This document shows positions 58,022 to 64,000 of a stretch of DNA of 64,000 bases, piece by piece (positions within the stretch are counted from its first letter, which is position 1; each line of letters opens with the position of its first letter). Under the pieces are notes generated by a model. The model worked only from the letters and a program-made list of their open reading frames with translations, was not told the DNA's origin and did not search any database. The position numbers and the translations under genes were made by a program. The DNA is from Deltaproteobacteria bacterium (lineage in GTDB: Bacteria > Bdellovibrionota > Bdellovibrionia > Bdellovibrionales > JAMPXM01): assembly GCA_017302795.1 (NCBI GenBank), contig JAFLCB010000004.1, positions 62,001 to 126,000 of the forward strand. Reading direction: 5' to 3'.

Positions 58022-60427
58022 ATGATGCAGACAATGAGCACCAATACGCAACACCGATTTGATAATGAATCGGACTTTTCCGAATCTGCGTTCAACGTGG
58101 ACCTGTACGGAAGGGTGCAAGGTGTCGGAATGCGGCCTTGGCTATTTCGCCTTGCGCAATCGCACGAGTTGCTTGGCCAGATTTTTAATCATTTTGCCGG
58201 CACAAGTGCAGTACTTCAGGGGCGCGCGGCAGCGCTTCAGTCTTTCCAAGAAGAACTCACATCTGCTCTGTCCGGGCCGAGCGGCCACTTCCCTGCGCAA
58301 GTTGAAAAACTTGTTTTCAGCGAAATTGAATCTCGGAAATTTGATCGCCTCGAAATTTTGACTGCGCCACCTGTGACAACGAACCATTTTTTTTCTCAGC
58401 TCACGCTTTCTGCGCCACCTGACCTTGCAACCTGCTTTCAGTGTTGGCTTGATTTTTCTAATCCGAAAAGCCGGTTCTTCAATTACCCTTTTATTTCTTG
58501 CACCTCATGTGGTCCGAGATGGACCCTGCTTCGTAAACTTCCCTTTGAACGAGAACACACAAGCTACGCCGACTTTGAAATGTGCACGGATTGTGAAAAA
58601 GAATATTCCGATCCAAGCAGTCGACGATTCTTCTCACAAACGATGAGTTGTGAAACCTGCGGACCGAAAATCCAGCTACACTTGGACTCACAACAGACGT
58701 TGCGCGAGAATCCCCCAAAGAACACCCTATCTAAAGACGCTTTCAGAGAGTGCTCGACTGCTCTAAAAGCCGGAAAGATCGGCGTCATTAAGGGAATGGG
58801 CGGCTTTCAGCTGATAGGAAACGCACTTGACGAGCATGCCATAATGCGAATTCGGGCACTCAAACAAAGACCTGATCAAGCTCTCGCTGTGATGTTCAGG
58901 GACCTTGAAACGTTTCAATTCTATGGCGGCGGCGCCCAAATGTGGAATGAGCTTCGGTCACCTGAAGCCGCCATCCATTCAACTTCAGGTCTTGAATTTC
59001 CCACGCGTCACCTCATTGCTCCCGACTTAAATGAAGCCGGTGCGATGGCAGCAACGACGCCATTCCATTTCTTGCTGCAAAGCGAAGTACCGCTGCTAGT
59101 TGTGACTTCAGCGAATCAGAATGGATCGCCAATTCCTCGGACAATTCAGGAGATCGAGTTCCGCATTGGCAGCGAAATAGATTTTGTTTTAGATCACAAT
59201 CGCGAAATCACATTTCCTATCGACGACTCGGTCGTCAAAGACGGCCAGGTGCTACGCGCTGCTCGGGGAATTCTTCCGCGAGTGCACCCGAGAAAAGACA
59301 ATAAAGCGGAACCCAAAAAAGATGTTTTGGCTCTTGGAGCGGATCTCAAGAACTCGTCTGCTTTCACGCAGAACGGTATAACGACTGAGCTTCCCTACGC
59401 CGGAACGATATCGACACTCGAAGGACTGAGAACTTTGAAATCTCGATTGGAAAGACAACTGAAGCTGTTCGATTTTGTTCCCAAAGCCGTGCTGTGTGAT
59501 TTCCACCCCGAAACTCTCACCTGCCAATTGAATCTGTTTCCCGATTTAGTGCCCACTCGCGTCCCCCATCACCTGGCCCACGCGATGGCATTGCAAATGC
59601 CGGCGGACCTCGTTTTGTCATTTGATGGAACTGGATTTAATGGCGATATGGACGCAAACGGAGGCGAGGGATTTATCCAGCTTGAACGAAGACTGCAGTT
59701 TGAACCCACACCGCTTGTCGGCGGCACATCTGCAGTGCGAGAGCCGTGGAAATTTGCCACGAGCTCTCTCATTCAAGGCGGAATGGGTAGAACTGAAATC
59801 TTGAAGCTCTTCCCGAACGTCGATCCTGCTGCCTTTCAAACCGTTGTTCAGCTTTCTAAGTCTCACAACCAGGTTAAGACCACGTCAGTGGGACGCTGGT
59901 TTGATGCAGCCAGTGCCATTGTTTGCTTTGGCACTCGTAACCAAACCTATGAAGCTCAAGCCCCCATCCGACTTGAAAGTCTTGCCGCAAAATGCAGGAG
60001 TCCAATCGCTCCGCTCCTCTTTTCAACAAACGAATTTATCTCTCTTGGCAATCATCAATCATCCGAGGGGGCCACCGAGTTTATTCAAATTGCTGGGTCG
60101 AGGCTCCTCACCCGGCTCGCCGAGCTAAAGATTTCAAAACTGTATCAGGAAAGTGAGCTCGCGTTTTACGCACATGATATGCTTGCGCAAGTCGTGGCCA
60201 AAGCGTCCGCAAGGACACTTCAACAGTTCGGAGCATCTTCTGATTCTCGATTGGCTTCTTACGTTGGTGTCACCGGCGGCGTGTTTCAAAACCAAGTCTT
60301 TTTGAATTGTCTTGAGACACACATGAAGGAGCAGGGTCTAAACCTTCGGCCGACACAAGGTTTCCCTGTCAATGACCAAGCCATCGCGCTTGGACAAACA
60401 AGATGGTGGCATCAATGCACGAACTAA
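58022..60427 (+). CDS. hypF: Carbamoyltransferase HypF
   Basis: 801 aa. It makes the carbamoyl group that HypE turns into the cyanide ligands. Domains in order: acylphosphatase (GRVQGVGMRPWLFRLA, about 30-110), two zinc-finger-like Cys regions (CFQCWLDF, CTSCGPRW; CTDCEKEY, CETCGPKI), a YrdC-like domain (KGMGGFQLIGNA, SANQNGSPIPRT), and a Kae1-like C-terminal domain (HHLAHAMALQM, SFDGTGFNGD, VTGGVFQNQVFLN). ATGs at 58022, 58025 and 58034 are in frame. Its start lies 7 bases from that of the divergent hoxF. Confidence 0.95.
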   Translation: MMQTMSTNTQHRFDNESDFSESAFNVDLYGRVQGVGMRPWLFRLAQSHELLGQIFNHFAGTSAVLQGRAAALQSFQEELTSALSGPSGHFPAQVEKLVFSEIESRKFDRLEILTAPPVTTNHFFSQLTLSAPPDLATCFQCWLDFSNPKSRFFNYPFISCTSCGPRWTLLRKLPFEREHTSYADFEMCTDCEKEYSDPSSRRFFSQTMSCETCGPKIQLHLDSQQTLRENPPKNTLSKDAFRECSTALKAGKIGVIKGMGGFQLIGNALDEHAIMRIRALKQRPDQALAVMFRDLETFQFYGGGAQMWNELRSPEAAIHSTSGLEFPTRHLIAPDLNEAGAMAATTPFHFLLQSEVPLLVVTSANQNGSPIPRTIQEIEFRIGSEIDFVLDHNREITFPIDDSVVKDGQVLRAARGILPRVHPRKDNKAEPKKDVLALGADLKNSSAFTQNGITTELPYAGTISTLEGLRTLKSRLERQLKLFDFVPKAVLCDFHPETLTCQLNLFPDLVPTRVPHHLAHAMALQMPADLVLSFDGTGFNGDMDANGGEGFIQLERRLQFEPTPLVGGTSAVREPWKFATSSLIQGGMGRTEILKLFPNVDPAAFQTVVQLSKSHNQVKTTSVGRWFDAASAIVCFGTRNQTYEAQAPIRLESLAAKCRSPIAPLLFSTNEFISLGNHQSSEGATEFIQIAGSRLLTRLAELKISKLYQESELAFYAHDMLAQVVAKASARTLQQFGASSDSRLASYVGVTGGVFQNQVFLNCLETHMKEQGLNLRPTQGFPVNDQAIALGQTRWWHQCTN

Positions 60428-60666
60428 GTCTCGCTGTTGATCTTGTCGAACGCGCAAGCGAAATTGCGAAAAATAGTCGCGCGGCAAGAGTGACAAAGGT
60501 TAAGCTGTTGATTGGTCCAAACTCTGGAGTGGATCCTGCTGCTCTTCATTTCGCTTTTTCCGAAGCAACGCGGGATACAATGCTAGCGGATGCCGCATTG
60601 GAAATTTCTGCCGGAGTAGATCGAGAATTTCAATTTAAAAGCATGGAGGTCGAAGATGTGCATTGA
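60415..60666 (+). CDS. hypA: HypA-like nickel chaperone lacking the zinc domain
   Basis: 83 aa from the ATG at 60415; normal HypA has about 113. The nickel-binding N-terminus MHELSLA and the conserved LLIGPNSGVDPAALHFAFSE strand are intact, and the last part (DREFQFKSMEVED) matches the usual C-terminal strand. The zinc-finger domain with its two CxxC pairs, which should stand between LEIS and that strand, is absent without a frameshift. So this HypA would have no structural zinc and no Cys at all. It overlaps hypF by 13 and hypB by 11 bases. A gene in use or a shortened relic cannot be told by eye. Confidence 0.85.
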   Translation: MHELSLAVDLVERASEIAKNSRAARVTKVKLLIGPNSGVDPAALHFAFSEATRDTMLADAALEISAGVDREFQFKSMEVEDVH

Positions 60667-61402
60667 TTGTGGTTGTAGCGCCGCTGGCGTGTTTCGGTCC
60701 CAGAAAATGACGGGTCTTTCTAGCGCCACGTTTTCAGCAGAACCACTTCCCGTTTTAAAAACTCGGGAAATCGAAGTTGGAGAATCCGTTTTCAAAAAAA
60801 ATCAAGAAGCGGCCACGCTTAATCGCTCTCGATTTCAAGACCAAGGAATCAAAGTCTTCAATATCATGAGTTCACCAGGCTCCGGCAAAACCGAGCTGTT
60901 GAGCAAGGCTCTACCGGCGTTAGCCGCTAAACACAGCTTACTAATCCTTGTTGGCGATCAAGAAACTGACTTTGATGCTCAAAGGTTGAAATCTGCCGGT
61001 CTTGACAGCATTCAAATCAACACCCAATCAGCCTGTCATTTAGATGCCGAACGAGTGGACAAATCTCTAACCCAGTCTGCACTTCATGATAAGCAATGGC
61101 TGGTCATTGAAAATGTCGGCAATCTTGTGTGTCCCGCCGTATTTGACCTTGGCGAAGAATGCAAAGTTGCGGTCTTGTCGGTAACCGAAGGCGAAGAAAA
61201 GCCCCTGAAGTATCCGGTCCTTTTTAAAGAGGCCGATATCATTGCCGTTACGAAGTGTGATCTCCTTCCCTACCTCGATTTTGACATAGATCTTCTTACG
61301 GAAAATCTTCGGCGACAAAACCCCACCGCTCGTATCGTGTATTGCTCAGCAAAAAATGGCCAAGGTATTGCTGAATTCGCGAGTGCCATGGAGGCTGTCT
61401 GA
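60656..61402 (+). CDS. hypB: Nickel-inserting GTPase HypB
   Basis: 248 aa. Starts with the N-terminal high-affinity nickel motif MCIDCGCS. G domain: P-loop NIMSSPGSGKTELL, VGDQETDFDAQR, the metal-linked ACHLDA, VIENVGNLVCPAVFDLGE (with the second metal Cys) and VTKCDLL (for NKxD). No long His-rich region, so no nickel storage function. It acts with HypA in nickel delivery to HoxH. Confidence 0.94.
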   Translation: MCIDCGCSAAGVFRSQKMTGLSSATFSAEPLPVLKTREIEVGESVFKKNQEAATLNRSRFQDQGIKVFNIMSSPGSGKTELLSKALPALAAKHSLLILVGDQETDFDAQRLKSAGLDSIQINTQSACHLDAERVDKSLTQSALHDKQWLVIENVGNLVCPAVFDLGEECKVAVLSVTEGEEKPLKYPVLFKEADIIAVTKCDLLPYLDFDIDLLTENLRRQNPTARIVYCSAKNGQGIAEFASAMEAV

Positions 61403-61623
61403 TGTGCCACGCAGTCCCAGTGAAGATAGTTGAACGAGTAGGTTCTGATGGCGTCGGTGAACGCGATGGTCTGATTTTGGACATTGATCTCAGCCTAATT
61501 CCAGATGCAGCTCCTGGCGATTTGGTCATTGTCCATGTCGGAATTGCTCTTGCGAAAATCGATCAAACCGAGGCCGATGAAATCCTCAAACTCCGAGAGG
61601 CCATTCTTGGAACTTCAATCTGA
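61402..61623 (+). CDS. hypC: HypC/HupF-family chaperone
   Basis: 73 aa. MCHAVPVKIVERV carries the essential N-terminal Cys2, and PGDLVIVHVGIALAKIDQTEA is the C-terminal signature. It carries the Fe(CN)2CO unit from HypD to HoxH. It begins at a 1-base overlap with the hypB stop. Confidence 0.93.
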   Translation: MCHAVPVKIVERVGSDGVGERDGLILDIDLSLIPDAAPGDLVIVHVGIALAKIDQTEADEILKLREAILGTSI

Positions 61624-62689
61624 TCGCCAAAACGACATCCGACTTTTGAACACTCTTGCTGAACGCGTCGGCGAAGTTAGAATTATGGAGTTTTGCGGCG
61701 GCCATACACATGCACTGGTTCGCACGGGACTTCTAAGCCTCTTGCCAAAATCCTTAAAGATGATTCACGGGCCAGGGTGCCCAGTTTGCGTCTTACCTCC
61801 CAACCACCTTCAGGCCGTCATTGATTTATTGAACGCAAATCCTCGAATGACAGCTCTCGTCTATGGGGATGTGTTGCGGATTCCCACTCTTGGTGGCGAT
61901 AGCCTTCTTCAAGCACGTGGCCGAGGTCTTTCGATCAAAATGATTTATTCCCCGCTTGAGATCTTTAAACTCGCAGAAGCTCAACCCGATCGAGAGTTCT
62001 TGTTCCTTGCTATAGGATTTGAGACCACTGCTCCAGGAACAGCAATCCTGCTTAAGAAGCTTCGCGAAAAAATGTTGAAAAACGTTTCAGTCCTTTGCTT
62101 ACACGTTTTGACTCCACCTGCCGTTCACGCTGTCATGCACGGACTCGATGAAGGCCTTCGTCCGCAGGCACTGATTGGACCCGGACATGTTTCGCTTGTG
62201 ACCGGGACCGAGCTCTACCCAGCAATTGCAAAACAGTATTCCGTACCAGTCGTCATTAGTGGCTTTGAAGGAAATGACCTCATTCAATCGATTTCACTTT
62301 GCCTGCATTCACTTGTGAACCGAAAATTCGAAGTCATCAACCAATACACGCGGGCACTCAAAAATTCTCAACAAGAACCACATCGTATGCTGATGAAAGA
62401 AGTCTTCCAAACTCGCAAGTCTTTTTCATGGAGAGGCCTCGGGGATGTGCCCGATTCAGCGCTGATGCTGCAGGACGATTGGGCTCCGTGGGATGCAGAG
62501 AGAAAGTACTCTCTTCAGTACCGGGAGGTTCCCGAACATCCCGCCTGCCAATGTTCAGAAATTCTTCGAGCGCGAAAATCTCCTAAAGACTGTCGACTGT
62601 TTGGCAAGGCCTGCACGCCTAGCCGTCCGTTAGGAGCTTGTATGGTTTCATCTGAAGGAGCTTGCAGTGCCTACTATCAAGCACAATGA
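61577..62689 (+). CDS. hypD: HypD, iron-cofactor assembly scaffold
   Basis: 370 aa from the ATG at 61577, overlapping hypC by 47 bases. A TTG at 61607 (GAGAGG 6 bases upstream) would give 360 aa and is equally possible. MEFCGGHTHALVR, HGPGCPVCVLP and AIGFETTAPGTA are the three HypD motifs around the active Cys residues; the last 55 residues hold the 4Fe-4S ligands (EHPACQCSEIL, DCRLFGKACTPSRPLGACM). It accepts cyanide groups from HypE on iron, together with HypC. Confidence 0.94.
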   Translation: MKSSNSERPFLELQSDRQNDIRLLNTLAERVGEVRIMEFCGGHTHALVRTGLLSLLPKSLKMIHGPGCPVCVLPPNHLQAVIDLLNANPRMTALVYGDVLRIPTLGGDSLLQARGRGLSIKMIYSPLEIFKLAEAQPDREFLFLAIGFETTAPGTAILLKKLREKMLKNVSVLCLHVLTPPAVHAVMHGLDEGLRPQALIGPGHVSLVTGTELYPAIAKQYSVPVVISGFEGNDLIQSISLCLHSLVNRKFEVINQYTRALKNSQQEPHRMLMKEVFQTRKSFSWRGLGDVPDSALMLQDDWAPWDAERKYSLQYREVPEHPACQCSEILRARKSPKDCRLFGKACTPSRPLGACMVSSEGACSAYYQAQ

Positions 62690-63719
62690 ACAGCGACTCA
62701 ATATGAACGGGTCAATCACAACAGCCCATGGGACCGGTGGTCCCACCAGCCATCAGCTTATCGACGAGCTTTTCAAAAAACACCTCGCCGGAAAAAATCT
62801 ATCCCCTCACGATGCCGCCGCATTCTCCGCAAAAGGCGGAAATGTGATTGTGACCACGGACACTCACGTCGTTGATCCGATTATTTTTCCTGGTGGAGAC
62901 ATCGGCCGACTTTCTATCACAGGAGTGGTCAATGATCTTTTAACTCGAGCCGGACAAGCCAAATATATAAGCCTCGGCTTTATTCTGGAAGAGGGTCTTG
63001 AACTCCGAACACTTGAATTCGTCCTCACGAGCATGGGTAAAACCATGCGCGAATGCGGTATCGAACTTCTTTGCGCGGATACCAAAGTGATCGGAGGGCG
63101 CGGCAAAACGCCTGGGATGATGATATCAAGTACACTCTTTGGCGAACCCCTTGCGTCCGGTATTTCAATGACCGGCCCACAGCCCATGGATCAAGTCATT
63201 GTCACCGGACCAGTCGGCTCGCACGGGCTAGCGATCCTTCAGGCACGGGAAGGTCTTCCATTTTCAACGACGATTCATTCAGATTGCGCACCGCTAGTCG
63301 ACTTGATCGCTCCTATTTTGCTCGAATCAAATTCGATTCATTATATGCGAGACCCAACTCGTGGCGGAGTTACCGGAGTCCTTCACGAGCTCGCACGGCA
63401 ATTCAGTCTCAGTTTCGAACTTTTCGAGTCAGGAAATGACGGTGTAGCTCCTACGATTCCTCACGTTCGCGCAGGACTAGAAATTCTTGGATTAGATCCT
63501 CTCGAGGTTGCCAACGAGGGCGTCATGCTGATCTTCGCTTCCCAAGATGATGCCGGGCAATTGGTGTCTCGACTGCAACAGCACCCTCTCGGAAGGCAAG
63601 CCCGCATTATTGGCTCCGTTAAGCCAAAGGGTGAATTTCCGCTCACTCTTAAGACAGCACTTGGCGGTCACCGCCTCGCTCCGTGGCCAGAGGGATTAAA
63701 CCTCCCCAGAATTTGCTGA
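62667..63719 (+). CDS. hypE: HypE, carbamoyl dehydratase
   Basis: 350 aa. The GTG at 62667 has GGAG 6 bases upstream and overlaps hypD; an ATG at 62703 starts nearer the conserved region. AHGTGGPTSHQLIDELF, TTDTHVVDPIIFPGGDIG and MRDPTRGGVTGVLHEL fit the AIR-synthase-like ATP-binding fold. The C-terminus is LPRIC, whose final Cys takes the carbamoyl group from HypF to form thiocyanate. Last gene of hypFABCDE. Confidence 0.95.
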   Translation: MPTIKHNEQRLNMNGSITTAHGTGGPTSHQLIDELFKKHLAGKNLSPHDAAAFSAKGGNVIVTTDTHVVDPIIFPGGDIGRLSITGVVNDLLTRAGQAKYISLGFILEEGLELRTLEFVLTSMGKTMRECGIELLCADTKVIGGRGKTPGMMISSTLFGEPLASGISMTGPQPMDQVIVTGPVGSHGLAILQAREGLPFSTTIHSDCAPLVDLIAPILLESNSIHYMRDPTRGGVTGVLHELARQFSLSFELFESGNDGVAPTIPHVRAGLEILGLDPLEVANEGVMLIFASQDDAGQLVSRLQQHPLGRQARIIGSVKPKGEFPLTLKTALGGHRLAPWPEGLNLPRIC

Positions 63720-63749
63720 CATCCAGTGGACTGATAAGCTTCAATAAAA

Positions 63750-64000
63750 ATGATGCACTCAAAATCCAAGACAGAAAAGTCTTCAGGCATTTCTCCCGCC
63801 AGGAAAAGAGCCATCGTCGCGACGTTTTTGATAATTTCAGTCGTGACGATAGCCGGAGCAGTCCGAAAGGTTCTCGATGGCAATCATGTCGCAAAACCAC
63901 CGGTCAAAGAAGTGCCATCGGGAAAAAATATGTTAGAAGATTCCTCCCCCAAAATTCACGGGCCTAGCCTCAGCGAATCAACGTCGCCGACACCAGTTGC
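63750..64000 (+). CDS. Membrane-anchored protein, 3' end outside window
   Basis: The frame starting ATGATG at 63750 is open to the window's right edge, giving 83 codons. It has a basic cytoplasmic N-terminus (about 22 residues), one membrane helix (AIVATFLIISVVTIAGAV) and then a Pro/Ser-rich outer part. No ribosome-binding site is clear. The 30 bases after hypE show no terminator. No function can be given. Confidence 0.55.
   Translation, partial: MMHSKSKTEKSSGISPARKRAIVATFLIISVVTIAGAVRKVLDGNHVAKPPVKEVPSGKNMLEDSSPKIHGPSLSESTSPTPV

Overview
The window (about 50% GC, densely packed on both strands) looks like chromosome of a Bdellovibrionota-type bacterium or a close relative. This is an inference from gene content, not from a marker-gene search. 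It rests on many secreted proteins, lipoproteins and outer-membrane beta-barrels of unknown function, FecR-like and HDOD/histidine-kinase signalling genes, a MerC/CobW-like metal locus, pheS-pheT-ihfA-merR linkage and a mevalonate operon in a Gram-negative cell plan. No phage, CRISPR array or intact insertion sequence is seen.

Layout. 1-6 kb: a partial coiled-coil protein, two unknown proteins, a tRNA-dihydrouridine synthase, then purK-purE-VF530. 6-8.6 kb: a three-gene signalling operon (receiver, HDOD, PAS-histidine kinase). 8.7-12 kb: a membrane sensor-like protein divergent from a 689-aa FecR-like protein, and a TauE/SafE remnant. 12-15.8 kb: MerC-like transporter, secreted M14 carboxypeptidase, CobW-family GTPase without its CxCC motif, and a SPOR lipoprotein. 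16-31 kb: mostly envelope and unknown genes (two 6-PTPS/QueD-like enzymes, an adenosine-deaminase-like protein, DUF4421-like barrel, PhoD-like lipoprotein, two porins, a pilus-chaperone-like protein). This stretch also holds decayed genes: an IS3-type transposase remnant and a DUF2490 pseudogene. 31-37 kb: exported catalase-peroxidase KatG, a P-type cation ATPase and a tRNA-Pro with an integration-type scar. 37-46 kb: an unknown exported protein, merR-ihfA-pheT-pheS, and divergently rsmG-like, beta-lactamase-like and SpoU methyltransferase genes. 46-52.8 kb: a five-gene mevalonate operon (idi2, HMG-CoA reductase, phosphomevalonate kinase, diphosphomevalonate decarboxylase, mevalonate kinase) directly downstream of rpmI-rplT. 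52.9-63.7 kb: a complete soluble NAD-linked [NiFe] hydrogenase, hoxFUYH plus its protease on the minus strand, and hypFABCDE on the plus strand.

How the genes work together. The right-hand 11 kb is one functional unit. HypF/HypE make the CN ligands, HypC/HypD assemble the Fe(CN)2CO group, HypA/HypB deliver nickel and the protease trims HoxH. HoxHY then splits or forms H2 and HoxFU exchanges electrons with NAD(H). The mevalonate operon covers mevalonate synthesis from HMG-CoA through IPP/DMAPP; HMG-CoA synthase is not in the window.

Most notable observations: a HypA that lacks its whole zinc-finger domain while keeping both flanks; in-frame 12-bp repeats at the start of hoxH; hoxF and hypF start codons only 7 bp apart back to back; a strong terminator squeezed between rplT and the mevalonate operon; and a tRNA-Pro 3'-end duplication that truncates a gene translationally coupled to the P-type ATPase.
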